NCBI GenBank assembly: GCA_905372835.1 | Contig: CAJPQK010000002.1 | Location: 79,629 to 143,628 of the forward strand | Length of the DNA: 64,000 bases | Source: Candidatus Saccharimonadota bacterium | Lineage (GTDB): Bacteria; Patescibacteriota; Saccharimonadia; Saccharimonadales; Saccharimonadaceae | Reading direction: 5' to 3' | Part shown: positions 26,563 to 35,074 of the stretch, piece after piece | Layout: every line of letters starts with the position of its first letter | How positions within the stretch are numbered: the stretch's first letter is position 1 | Notes under the pieces: generated by a model | Seen by the model: only the letters and a program-made list of their open reading frames with translations | What the model was told of the DNA's origin: nothing | Database searches by the model: none | Program-made: the position numbers and the translations under genes

Positions 26563-26868
26563 TTATTTGATTGACGTAATCTGAATCTTGGTGTATTTCT
26601 GGCGATGACCAGTTTCTTTGTGTACACGTTTCTTGCTCTTGTAGCGGATAACGCGGATTTTGTCGCCCTTGACTTCTGCTTCAGCGACTTTTGCCTTCAC
26701 TACCACACCTTTGACGGTTGGTGTGCCAACTTTTGTTTTATCACCATCAATCACTAAAAGTGCGTCGAGAGTGAGTTCTTTTGTGCCTTCAGGGAGGAGA
26801 TCCACCAAGAGGGACTCTTTTTCGCTGACAATGTATTGCTTGCCAGAGATTTTTACGACTGCTTTCAT
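26563..26868 (-). CDS. rplU: 50S ribosomal protein L21
   Basis: A 101-residue L21 of normal length. Start fixed at the ATG at 26868 (MKAVVKISGKQYIV) by AAGGAA 6 nt upstream; the longer frame begins in the -10 box. The C-terminal KKRVHKETGHRQKYTKIQI block is typical. It is alone: a terminator follows directly and rpmA (L27), its usual partner, is not present. Confidence 0.95.
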   Translation of the reverse strand: MKAVVKISGKQYIVSEKESLLVDLLPEGTKELTLDALLVIDGDKTKVGTPTVKGVVVKAKVAEAEVKGDKIRVIRYKSKKRVHKETGHRQKYTKIQITSIK

Positions 26869-26903
26869 TTCGTTCCTTAAAATATATTTACTATCAGTGA
26901 CCA

Positions 26904-26932
26904 ATTATAACAGAGACGGACGATACATGCAA
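26904..26932 (-). promoter_or_regulatory. promoter, rplU
   Basis: TTGCAT (26927-26932), 17 nt, TATAAT (26904-26909); leader about 30 nt. The -35 lies against the galU stop codon. Confidence 0.75.
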
Positions 26933-27760
26933 CTAGTTTTTCTGTAACTCAGCCATGGCGTTATTGGCGCGCAGCCAACCGCTCGGCGAGCCGCACTCCA
27001 TGTAGTCGCCCTTGGCCTCACCAACCGCGATGATACCGCCACTCGCGATGTACGCGTTGATAGCATCAGTCAGCTCAAATTCACCGCGCTGCGGATTGGC
27101 AGGCAATGTCCGTGCCAGTTCGAAAATTTCTTTATTGAGAACGTAGAAGCTTGAATTGCTGAGGTTACTCGGTGCGTCTTCCAGCTTTGGCTTTTCAATG
27201 ATGCGGACAAAATTGCCCTGCCTATCAGTCTCAATGATGCCAGTGTGTGGAATAAAGGCCTCCTCGACAGGATTACCCAGCAAACCAGCCGACAGGCCAC
27301 GCGCCTCCACCAATTCCGCCAGATCAGCCGCATTTGAGCCACCGTCGCTGCGCCAGAAAAATTGATCGCCCATTACCACAAACACCGACTCGCCCGGCTC
27401 AATGAATTCACCAGCCAATCCCACTGGGATACTTGTGCCATAGCCCCCAGTGCTCGGTTGGGTTAAAAAATGTATTCGCACGTCACGGAGCGGCGCTACC
27501 AGAGCTAATTTGTCCTGTTTACCAGCGCGCCGCAAATAATCATTCAGCTGGATATTTGACCGATAATAGCTCTGCACCTGAGTGCTTTGCTCGCCAACCA
27601 CAAAATAAATATCCTTAACACCAGCCCGAACGATATCCTGCACAATGTAGTCGACCACCGGCCGCGTCCCCACCGGCAGCATACACTTTTCGATTGACTT
27701 GGTAATCGGTAACATCCGCGTACCCCAACCAGCAACTGGAATGATAGCTTTAGTGATCAT
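26933..27760 (-). CDS. galU: UTP-glucose-1-phosphate uridylyltransferase (GalU-like)
   Basis: A 275-residue sugar nucleotidyltransferase: IIPVAGWGTRMLPITKSIEKCMLPVG at the N-terminus (activating loop; longer motif positions 6-31), VMGDQFF near 135 (metal-binding Asp), and a FELTDAINAYI block near 235. It makes UDP-glucose for surface glycans. Glycine-Trp in AGWGTR replaces the more common AGLGTR. AAGGAG precedes the start; it follows the Tim44-like gene with a 10-bp gap. Confidence 0.88.
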   Translation of the reverse strand: MITKAIIPVAGWGTRMLPITKSIEKCMLPVGTRPVVDYIVQDIVRAGVKDIYFVVGEQSTQVQSYYRSNIQLNDYLRRAGKQDKLALVAPLRDVRIHFLTQPSTGGYGTSIPVGLAGEFIEPGESVFVVMGDQFFWRSDGGSNAADLAELVEARGLSAGLLGNPVEEAFIPHTGIIETDRQGNFVRIIEKPKLEDAPSNLSNSSFYVLNKEIFELARTLPANPQRGEFELTDAINAYIASGGIIAVGEAKGDYMECGSPSGWLRANNAMAELQKN

Positions 27761-27769
27761 GATTTCTCC

Positions 27770-29095
27770 TTACATCTTTAGTTCTTTGTGGCTTCGCTTC
27801 AAAATTTCCAACATTGCCTCGTAGCGCTGCTCATTGGCGCTTAGTTTTGCGTAGAGATACACAACATCGTCAACCACTTCAATGTTCACTTTGATATCTT
27901 GGTCGTATAACCACGCCATAAAAGATGGATTGAGCAGCTCAAAACTTGTCACTTGATTTTCGTCAGTTGCGTACACCTGATAACGTTTATTGAAATCGCC
28001 CCATTCCAAAGACACTTTGTTATATCCACGCGGGGCTTTCAAGCGCGATAGGAGTTTACCGCGCCGCTCCACTAAAATTCCACCATATGATTTTGGTAGA
28101 TTGATTTGCCCAACCACGTATTGATCACCGGATTCGTCTTCCTTGGTGCGATAGGTATACAGCTGAACCAGCAGATCACCTGTCCAAAAACCAATGACAT
28201 GGTTGTTGATATCTGCATTCTTAAACCCAGCCTTAAACAATTGACCCCTGGTTGGCAGCAATAGATTGCCCCAATCTGGACTAAAGTACATCCTATTGGT
28301 AATAGCAAATTGCCTCAAAGACCGCACTAGCATGCTTTCCTCTTCCGTCGCTTGATCGATGCTGTCTAGTAGCCAAGTATTTTCATGGCGCACAAAGTTC
28401 CATTGTTCGCCAAACTCCTCTGTCGTCGCAGTTAAAACATCACCACTTGCTGTATCGATCAATTGATCATTTGCCTGAGCCAAAATGCCAAAACTAACAC
28501 GGTCTTGCTGGTCATTGGCATCATCATGAGCAGACGTGATGATAACTTCCTTGATGCGAATGTTACTCATGCGATTTGCGCGGCCCATTTGCTGCAGGGC
28601 GTACAACATCAGACTGATGTGATTTGCATATCGCTGTGTGGTGTAAGTCCGAATTGACGCTACGTCCATCTGCTGCCAATCGCGCTGGAACTTACCAAAA
28701 ATTGATGCGGCATACTCTGTTAACCGCTCTGGGCTCCACGCCGCGTCCGAAGCCGCCGCTTGCTGAACAGACCGTTGCGCTGCCGCACTGCCCTTTCGGA
28801 ACCGACCCAACTTATCAGCCCACGCACCACCAAACGCACCTATGACAGTAGATATCATCGCCACGATGAAAGCGAACGTACCACCCCAAAGATACAACAA
28901 ACTAACCACGGTTCCAGCCACCATACCCACTGCCACACCAGCAGCCTTGGAACCTGTTTTCGAGCGGACAAAACCAGCCACACCAGCAGATACAACGGCC
29001 GGCAACGCAAAAATTCCGCCGCCACCAGAGCCCCCAGAACTACTTCCGCCACCGCCTGCTCGTGCCAATAGCGACATCACTTCGATTGCAAACAT
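27770..29095 (-). CDS. Tim44-like domain membrane protein
   Basis: A 441-residue protein. After residue 13 comes a Gly/Ser run (GGGGSSSGGSGGGG), then two hydrophobic segments (about 28-45 and 55-90), and a Tim44-like domain (about 110-260; FQRDWQQMDVASIRTYTTQRY ... WNFVRHENTWLLDSIDQAT). The C-terminal 180 residues look like a separate beta-rich domain. Bacterial Tim44-like proteins are membrane-bound, and their role is not settled. The start follows TATAAT by 6 nt, leaderless. Confidence 0.75.
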   Translation of the reverse strand: MFAIEVMSLLARAGGGGSSSGGSGGGGIFALPAVVSAGVAGFVRSKTGSKAAGVAVGMVAGTVVSLLYLWGGTFAFIVAMISTVIGAFGGAWADKLGRFRKGSAAAQRSVQQAAASDAAWSPERLTEYAASIFGKFQRDWQQMDVASIRTYTTQRYANHISLMLYALQQMGRANRMSNIRIKEVIITSAHDDANDQQDRVSFGILAQANDQLIDTASGDVLTATTEEFGEQWNFVRHENTWLLDSIDQATEEESMLVRSLRQFAITNRMYFSPDWGNLLLPTRGQLFKAGFKNADINNHVIGFWTGDLLVQLYTYRTKEDESGDQYVVGQINLPKSYGGILVERRGKLLSRLKAPRGYNKVSLEWGDFNKRYQVYATDENQVTSFELLNPSFMAWLYDQDIKVNIEVVDDVVYLYAKLSANEQRYEAMLEILKRSHKELKM

Positions 29096-29101
29096 GTACC
29101 A

Positions 29102-29110
29102 ATTATAGCA
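29102..29110 (-). promoter_or_regulatory. extended -10 promoter, Tim44-like gene (leaderless)
   Basis: TG-C-TATAAT on the minus strand, 6 nt before the ATG at 29095. Confidence 0.65.
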
Positions 29111-29133
29111 CTAACGGTTGCCGCTGACGTGAG

Positions 29134-29337
29134 TTATTCAGAAAATTCTACTGAGTTACCTCTGTGGAGGTCTTCTTCAACATCAGTCCAAAAGCGCTGG
29201 ATGTCAGTAATATCTGACTGATCCAAGCGAATAGCCTGAGGTTCTTGCTGCTCACGCGCAATTTCCTCCCCCAAACCATCAGCCAATGGATCGATCGGTT
29301 CAAACTGAATGCGTGGATGAAAAAATGTAACTTTCAT
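29134..29337 (-). CDS. small acidic protein of unknown function
   Basis: 67 residues, acidic (MKVTFFHPRIQFEPIDPLAD...), no TM, no motif. It has a promoter of its own and a 28-nt leader without a clear ribosome site. It stands alone between the Tim44-like gene and ileS. Its reading frame is supported mainly by the promoter and clean start; moderate confidence. Confidence 0.5.
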   Translation of the reverse strand: MKVTFFHPRIQFEPIDPLADGLGEEIAREQQEPQAIRLDQSDITDIQRFWTDVEEDLHRGNSVEFSE

Positions 29338-29365
29338 ATGTTTGTTTTATCAATTTAACTAAAAT

Positions 29366-29394
29366 ATGATAGCACATTATCATCAATACGTCAA
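29366..29394 (-). promoter_or_regulatory. promoter, small gene at 29134-29337
   Basis: TTGACG (29389-29394), 17 nt, TATCAT (29366-29371). Confidence 0.6.
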
Positions 29395-29421
29395 TACTAG
29401 CTCCGTTATTCAGCAGACGAA

Positions 29422-32400
29422 TTACTGGCACTGAAGTGTAATCTGCAGCTCTGCACCTTCTATTGTCGCCGTAGTCGAATACGCGTCGCCTTGGCCAAAG
29501 GTCGCCAGTGTCTCAGCGGCAATCACCTCCGCATGCTCGTTAATCGCCTGGCGAAGCTGCTCGTCATCCGTCGTTAGTTGCAGCATGATCCGGTCGTCCA
29601 CCTGCAGCCCCGCTTTTTTGCGCGCACTTTGGACGTGGCGAACGACTTCACGCATCAGACCCTCGCGTTTGAGTTCAGGGGTAATGATTTTATTTAACCG
29701 CGCCGTAACATCCCAATCAGCAGTTAAGATGGTATGATATCCATTTTCTACAGGATTTTCAATCTTACCCTCAATAGGCTTTATTTCCTTCACATTCAGC
29801 TCTTCTTTTATCATATCTTCATACTCTTTATCGAGTTTTATAGAAGAGCTTAGCTCAACATATGGCAATGGCTGACGTATTTTAATCTTGCCATATTCAT
29901 CTTCTTGCATGCGCTGCATTATGCCCATACTAATGACCCTGCGAGTCATCTCCATTTTCTCAACAACTACAGAATTCTCCTCTCCCGCTGCCAGCCAATC
30001 CTTCAAATGAATCGACTCATCATCACCGGTCAGATTATGGTACAACTCCTCGGCCAAAAACGGCGTAAATGGCGCCAAGATGTAACTCAGACGCACCAGC
30101 ACATAATGCAGCGTGCGGTAGGCATCGTTCTTGTCGCCATCATCCTCAGATTTCCAGAAGCGGCGGCGGCTGCGGCGCACATGCCAGTTGGATGCGTCGT
30201 CCAGGAACGGCAAAATCGGGCTCAGCGCATCGGGGATATTGTAGGTATCCATGTGGCGCTCAACTTCTGCCACTAGCTGATGCAGCCGACTGACGATCCA
30301 AATATCCAGCGGATTCGTCAACTCGCCCAGCGGATCTTTCAATTCACCATCATATTCCCAGCCATCAACTTCCGCGTACATCGTGAAGAAATCATACATA
30401 TTCCAGATCATACTGAGTTTGCGCGCCACGTCACCCACGTCCTTGTCGTGCAGGGCAAAATCCTCGCCGTTAAGTAGCGGACTGCTCAGCAGCAGGAAGC
30501 GTAATGAATCGGCACTAAACTTATCCATCAGCTCATTCGGGTCGGTAAAATTGCCGAGGGACTTACTCATCTTGCGGCCGTCATTGCCCGCCACCACACC
30601 GGTGGTGATGACGTTGCTGTAGGCGTTTTTGTGCTGGGCGCCCGCCTCGCCAAAGGCACCGATTTCTGCCAAGGCGGCGTTAACGGCATGCACATAGTAG
30701 AACCACGCCCGCACCTGGCCGATGTACTCAACGATGAAATCCGCCGGGTAATTTTGCTCAAATTTGGCCTGGTTTTCAAACGGATAATGCAGCTGGGCAA
30801 ACGGCATACTGCCGCTCTCGAACCAGCAGTCCAGCACCTTGTCGATACGTGTAAATTTCTCGTCATCAATTTCAAAGGTGATATCATCCACCCACGGGCG
30901 GTGGTAATCATCCAGCTCCACGCCGCTCAGCTCCTTCAGCTCTGCGTATGAACCAACTACCCTCACCGTGCCGCGGTCACCCTTCCACACCGGCATGGCC
31001 GTCGCCCAGAAGCGATCGCGGCTCAGGTTCCAGTCGGGCGCCTGCTCAATATTTTTGGAAAAACGACCATGCTTGAGGTGCCTCGGGAACCAATTGATGT
31101 GCTCGTTCTGCTCCAGCATCAGCGGCTTTTGCCCCTGGATGTCAAAGAACCAACTCGGAATAGCCCGGTACATGATGCGCTGCTTGCTGCGCGGATTAAA
31201 CGGATATTCGTGGCGAATATACTCAATCTTCCACACCACGCCCTTTTCCTTCAGATCTTTGGCGATGAATTTGTTATTATCCCACACTTCCAGGCCTGTG
31301 TAATTGCTATCGGTGTAGTAGCCATTATCGTCGATGATGTGAAAGGCGCTGATGCCATGACTTTTAGCGAGCTCAAAGTCGTCCTCACCATAGGCCGGTG
31401 CAATGTGCACGATGCCCGTACCCGACTCGTGCGAGACGAAATCCGCCGCGTAAATGGTGTGGATCTTGTCATTTTCTGGCCAAGTCGAGCCCGTATCGAG
31501 CGGCTGGTATTTCTTGCCGACCAATTCACTGCCGGGGAATGTGCGCAATACTTTGTAATCTAGTGGCTGGTGCTTTTCGTCCTGCAATACACGCTCCAGC
31601 GCCTCCTCGGCGATGATGAGCTTTTCGCCATCCACCAGCACTTCGCAGTAGGTCATATCTGGGTTGACGGCTAGCATCAGGTTGGCTGGGAGTGTCCATG
31701 GGGTGGTCGTCCAGGCGAGGACAGATACAGAATCTTGAGCTTCAACAAACGCTTCAATCGCCTGCTGAGTTACGCCTGTTACAGGACGACTCAGTAACTC
31801 TTCTGGCGTACCCATAGCAAATCCTGCACCCTCATGTAATTCTAGTTTCTCAGCATCAACACCAGTCACAATATAGATGGAACATGCAACATTTGTTCCA
31901 TTTTCGTGCTTGACAGTTTGCAGCACAAGATTATTCGAGCTTACTTCAAGTTCAAGCTCCTCCTGAAGTTCACGGTGTAGTGTCTCAATTGGCGACTCGC
32001 CCTCGTGACTTGTCCCACCAAAGAGGCTCACCATGCCTGGGTTCGTGATTCCTGGCTTATCATCTCGTTGTTGCGCAATGAGTTTGCCATTTGTGTCCAC
32101 CAACAAAGCACCGACATAACTCCTCTCGCACTTGTCGAAATCTGCTGGCTTTTGTGCATCATCAACTATTTCACCGTTCAAAAGCTGTTTTACTCGCTGC
32201 TCAATTTCATCACGCGCTATCCGATTTTTTTCTACACTCTCGTTACGTGGATCAGTCACATCCCACCAAATAATATTATCACCCCTGAGCCAGTCCGGTG
32301 TCTGGGATTTCTCTGCTAGATTAACGATTAAATCATAATCACCCAGCTTGTCGGCGGTAAGCAGCTGCCGCTTATGTCCAGTGATGTCAATACCCACTTC

Positions 32401-33333
32401 TTGCATCGTCTCACTGCTTTTGGCTAGCTTGTGGCTCATGGTTTCAAAATCACTCAATGTTGGAGCTTCGTCCCATTTTTTCTCTGGGTTCAACCCAGCA
32501 GAATCGGCATTTTGAGAGCCAGAATAGTGGTTATAAAATCCCTGCGCCATCTGCGAGCGAGCAGCATTTGCATTACATACAAACAAGACTTTTGAGTGTT
32601 CACTTAATACTATTTTGTGGCTCGTCTTACCATCTTTTAACTTAAACTTCACATACACACTCGGGTCGGTCACTGTCTGGTAGGCGTCGTTGTCCATGGT
32701 CACTTCGGCCTTGCTCACTGGGGTGGCAAACTTGGTGTCGTACATCAGCACCTTTTCGCCTTCGTAGATTTTGCCCGCCTCGTACAGCTGTTTAAAGGCC
32801 CACCAGACGCTCTCCATAAAGTCCTTGTCCATGGTGCGGTAGGCGCCCGCAAAGTCCACCCAGCGACCAATCCGGTCGATCACACCCTGCCACGTCTCGC
32901 TATTCGCCACCATGCTTTCGCGCGCCTTGGTGATGTATTTTTCTAAGCTGATAATCGGCAAAGGATTACCGTCCTTATCCAGTGGTGCTGGCTGGTCGCT
33001 ATTCGTCACAATCTGCCGCCGATCCACGATATTCATCTGCTTTTCGACGAAATTCTCTGCCGGCAGGCCATGACAGTCCCAGCCCCAGCGGCGCTCCACA
33101 CGCTTGCCTTTCATCGTCCAGTAGCGCGGCACCGCATCCTTAACGATTGAGCTCAGCAGCGTACCGTGGTGCGGCACGCCGGTGATAAACGGCGGCCCGT
33201 CGTAAAAAACGTAGGCATTATCCGCTGGCCGCTGCGCCACCGACTTCTCAAATGTCTGGTCATCCTTCCAGCGCTGCACCCAGTCCTTCTCGTATTCTGC
33301 CGCCCGACGGCGTGTGCCATGTGTGAATTTCAT
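29422..33333 (-). CDS. ileS: isoleucyl-tRNA synthetase with embedded phosphatase-like and Nudix domains
   Basis: A 1303-residue class I synthetase; usual IleRS is about 930-1080. Residues 1-235 are the first Rossmann half and the start of the CP1 editing domain (GPPFITGVPHHGTLL replaces HIGH at 55-58 with HHGT). Residues about 236-536 are extra: a low-molecular-weight tyrosine phosphatase/ArsC-like domain and a Nudix domain. CP1 resumes at VLAWTTTPWTLPAN (538-551) and keeps its editing residues (GTGIVHIAPAYGEDDF, 639-653). KMSKS is at 921-925; anticodon and C-terminal domains follow as in type 2 IleRS. The frame is unbroken. Starts at TAATG with AAGGAGGAG upstream, overlapping the previous gene by 1 nt; third gene behind the T-box leader. 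Confidence 0.93.
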   Translation of the reverse strand: MKFTHGTRRRAAEYEKDWVQRWKDDQTFEKSVAQRPADNAYVFYDGPPFITGVPHHGTLLSSIVKDAVPRYWTMKGKRVERRWGWDCHGLPAENFVEKQMNIVDRRQIVTNSDQPAPLDKDGNPLPIISLEKYITKARESMVANSETWQGVIDRIGRWVDFAGAYRTMDKDFMESVWWAFKQLYEAGKIYEGEKVLMYDTKFATPVSKAEVTMDNDAYQTVTDPSVYVKFKLKDGKTSHKIVLSEHSKVLFVCNANAARSQMAQGFYNHYSGSQNADSAGLNPEKKWDEAPTLSDFETMSHKLAKSSETMQEVGIDITGHKRQLLTADKLGDYDLIVNLAEKSQTPDWLRGDNIIWWDVTDPRNESVEKNRIARDEIEQRVKQLLNGEIVDDAQKPADFDKCERSYVGALLVDTNGKLIAQQRDDKPGITNPGMVSLFGGTSHEGESPIETLHRELQEELELEVSSNNLVLQTVKHENGTNVACSIYIVTGVDAEKLELHEGAGFAMGTPEELLSRPVTGVTQQAIEAFVEAQDSVSVLAWTTTPWTLPANLMLAVNPDMTYCEVLVDGEKLIIAEEALERVLQDEKHQPLDYKVLRTFPGSELVGKKYQPLDTGSTWPENDKIHTIYAADFVSHESGTGIVHIAPAYGEDDFELAKSHGISAFHIIDDNGYYTDSNYTGLEVWDNNKFIAKDLKEKGVVWKIEYIRHEYPFNPRSKQRIMYRAIPSWFFDIQGQKPLMLEQNEHINWFPRHLKHGRFSKNIEQAPDWNLSRDRFWATAMPVWKGDRGTVRVVGSYAELKELSGVELDDYHRPWVDDITFEIDDEKFTRIDKVLDCWFESGSMPFAQLHYPFENQAKFEQNYPADFIVEYIGQVRAWFYYVHAVNAALAEIGAFGEAGAQHKNAYSNVITTGVVAGNDGRKMSKSLGNFTDPNELMDKFSADSLRFLLLSSPLLNGEDFALHDKDVGDVARKLSMIWNMYDFFTMYAEVDGWEYDGELKDPLGELTNPLDIWIVSRLHQLVAEVERHMDTYNIPDALSPILPFLDDASNWHVRRSRRRFWKSEDDGDKNDAYRTLHYVLVRLSYILAPFTPFLAEELYHNLTGDDESIHLKDWLAAGEENSVVVEKMEMTRRVISMGIMQRMQEDEYGKIKIRQPLPYVELSSSIKLDKEYEDMIKEELNVKEIKPIEGKIENPVENGYHTILTADWDVTARLNKIITPELKREGLMREVVRHVQSARKKAGLQVDDRIMLQLTTDDEQLRQAINEHAEVIAAETLATFGQGDAYSTTATIEGAELQITLQCQ
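31726..32127 (-). other. Nudix hydrolase domain inside ileS (residues about 403-536)
   Basis: SYVGALLVDTNGKLIAQQR opens a Nudix fold; the Nudix box runs from Gly440 to Leu462 as GX5E(446)X7R454-E455-L-X-E458-E459-X-E-L. All metal-binding residues of GX5EX7REUXEEXGU are present; only the late Gly is replaced (Glu461). So it is predicted to bind Mg2+ and hydrolyse a nucleoside-diphosphate-linked compound. Substrate unknown. Confidence 0.88.
32170..32598 (-). other. LMW-PTP/ArsC-like domain inside ileS (residues about 246-388)
   Basis: SKVLFVCNANAARSQMAQGF holds the P-loop Cys253-X5-Arg259-Ser260, and WWDVTDPRNES near 356-366 gives the Asp-Pro general-acid loop (Asp361). It resembles thioredoxin-coupled arsenate reductase, but the resolving cysteines expected after VN(L)A..(341) are absent (VNLAEKSQTP), so phosphatase or sensor activity is more likely than arsenate reduction. 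Confidence 0.85.
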
Positions 33334-34424
33334 TATAACTCCTCCTTTTCTTTAAACTTCGCTGTAAATTTATCTAACGTATCAATTATCCTTTGATAGT
33401 TTGCAAAAACTTTCCCCTTGTCAATTACTGGATACTGACTAATGAGCTCTTCGTCCTTATAATTAAATTTCATAAAACCAAGCTCTTTATTCAGAAATTG
33501 CATCAATTCTACGCGCTTAGCAACAGTATCAACATAACCAAAATTAATCGACATTTGCCCATCCGAGTACAGTGTGAAAAAAGAGTTTTTGTTAAAATCA
33601 AAGAATCTTGGATTAACCGTAGCTCTGGCTATGCCAGTACCAAACATAATCTTATCCGAGTTCGCAACCGCCCAGTCGTAAATTGCCAGAATCGCTCGCT
33701 GCTGATCGACCGACAACTCACCAACCTGCTCACGAAAGCCCTGATCGTCCCACTTACCGCGTTTTTGCGCATAAGAAGCACGCGCGCCAACCTCTTTTCT
33801 TATCTCTGCTCCATAAAGCTTCGGAATAACAATCTCGAACTCACTATGCCTGTAAAAATCCAACTCCACAGCATAAACGTCAAATTTTGAATTCTGATTG
33901 ATATAAGAAATCAAATCTTTTAGGCGACTTTCCAGCTTATCCATCAAAACCACAAATTTAATTGAACCGTCTTCCAGGTTTGACTTAATATTATCAAGGG
34001 CTAATTCTGAATCTTCAACCCCAAAAAAGCTACAAAATTTCTCTTTGAAATCTTGATCAAAATATTTATAAGAGTACTCATCTAAATGGTCGAAGAAATC
34101 GCCAGCGTTTGAATGATGTTTCCAAAGTGCTGCGCCATAATCCATTACTTGCGCTAAAACCGTACGCTTGTCAGGATTCTTGAAAAGCTTGGTTTCAATT
34201 ACGTAAATATTACCATACTCATCAAAACCAAGCGCATCAATCGGACCACTGGCAGTTGGAAATTCGCGCGCCGCCACAAACAGTCTAGCATCTTCCTCAA
34301 TCTCATAAATTGGCACAATTTCAGGATTGCTTATCAAATATTCTTGCATTGAACCTTCCTGCGCGAACTTTGATTCATTCAAAATCTCTGCATTTTGATT
34401 ATTTTTTCTAAAAACGATTGCCAT
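33333..34424 (-). CDS. PD-(D/E)XK-like nuclease protein
   Basis: A 363-residue protein. Residues about 20-105 carry a PD-(D/E)XK pattern: Glu27, Asp63 (SGPIDALGFDEYG), Glu77-Thr-Lys79 in YVIETKL, and Q92...Y97. The rest (about 110-363) is alpha/beta with no motif I know and ends Lys/Glu rich. Homologous N-terminal domains occur in NucS-like and defence-associated proteins; whether this one cuts DNA is inference. It has GAAGGA before its start, is 5 bp after the GIY-YIG gene and overlaps ileS by 1 nt, so it is in the T-box operon. Confidence 0.65.
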   Translation of the reverse strand: MAIVFRKNNQNAEILNESKFAQEGSMQEYLISNPEIVPIYEIEEDARLFVAAREFPTASGPIDALGFDEYGNIYVIETKLFKNPDKRTVLAQVMDYGAALWKHHSNAGDFFDHLDEYSYKYFDQDFKEKFCSFFGVEDSELALDNIKSNLEDGSIKFVVLMDKLESRLKDLISYINQNSKFDVYAVELDFYRHSEFEIVIPKLYGAEIRKEVGARASYAQKRGKWDDQGFREQVGELSVDQQRAILAIYDWAVANSDKIMFGTGIARATVNPRFFDFNKNSFFTLYSDGQMSINFGYVDTVAKRVELMQFLNKELGFMKFNYKDEELISQYPVIDKGKVFANYQRIIDTLDKFTAKFKEKEEL

Positions 34425-34429
34425 ACACT

Positions 34430-35035
34430 TTATCCTTCTCTATCATCCAAATCCTTTAATTTCTTGCCGTTGAACATCCAATACGCCGCGCCCTGATATG
34501 CGCCACTGGCGTTACGCTTTCCTTTTTGCTGGAAGATATTGCGAGTTAGCGGCGATAGTTTATAGATTTCACCGTCGTACTCAACTTCTCGCTCACCAAC
34601 AACAGTCGCGCTAATCGCTTTATCCTGTACAAAAGTAATTACATCGCCATTTTTTAGCCCTTTTCGATAGAAACTAAAGAGCGCCCCCTGTTTTCGTGAT
34701 TGCGTCACCTCATCAAATTCACGTTCCTTATCAATATGCTTTGGGTACACTACTTTGCCATCAAATGCCAGCAAAAGTTGCTTAACAAGCTCGCAGTCCA
34801 GCGCAAATAATTCACTATCATCAACTTGATGCTTACTAAAAATTTCGTGTAGTAGACTCTCCTTATCATCATAATCATCAAGTTCAATCGCAAAAAAACG
34901 CTTCAGTCCAGGAACATTATGATAGCCATTGCCTTCAAGATACCGCATTCGCTCACCATAGTTCTGCGAGCCAGTCTTGCCAATTTTAATCAAACCAGAA
35001 ACCGCAGTATTCATAATATAAACGATGCCCTTCAT
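34430..35035 (-). CDS. GIY-YIG (T5orf172-type) nuclease with DUF4357 domain
   Basis: A 201-residue protein from the ATG at 35035, fixed by GAAAGGA 5 nt upstream; a longer frame would run through the T-box. Residues 1-85 form a GIY-YIG/T5orf172 domain (GIVYIMNTAVSGLIKIGKT, then Arg in GERMRYL and Glu in LLHEIF). The last 60 residues match DUF4357 (...LSPLTRNIFQQKG...ASGAYQGAAYWMFNGK.LKDL). Such pairs are common in mobile and defence-linked nucleases. It is the first gene behind the T-box leader, an odd place for a nuclease. Confidence 0.75.
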   Translation of the reverse strand: MKGIVYIMNTAVSGLIKIGKTGSQNYGERMRYLEGNGYHNVPGLKRFFAIELDDYDDKESLLHEIFSKHQVDDSELFALDCELVKQLLLAFDGKVVYPKHIDKEREFDEVTQSRKQGALFSFYRKGLKNGDVITFVQDKAISATVVGEREVEYDGEIYKLSPLTRNIFQQKGKRNASGAYQGAAYWMFNGKKLKDLDDREG

Positions 35036-35074
35036 ATTGTCCTTTCTCCAAACAAAAATCACCTCTTTTGACCT

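Noticed and set aside
32170..32598. Working arsenate reductase in ileS
   Set aside because: The nucleophile is present, but the resolving cysteines of thioredoxin-linked ArsC are not.
29422..33333. ileS as an assembly chimera or two fused separate genes
   Set aside because: The frame is open throughout, both halves of CP1 resume at the exact family position, and no internal start, stop or ribosome site marks a gene border. Reads should still be checked.
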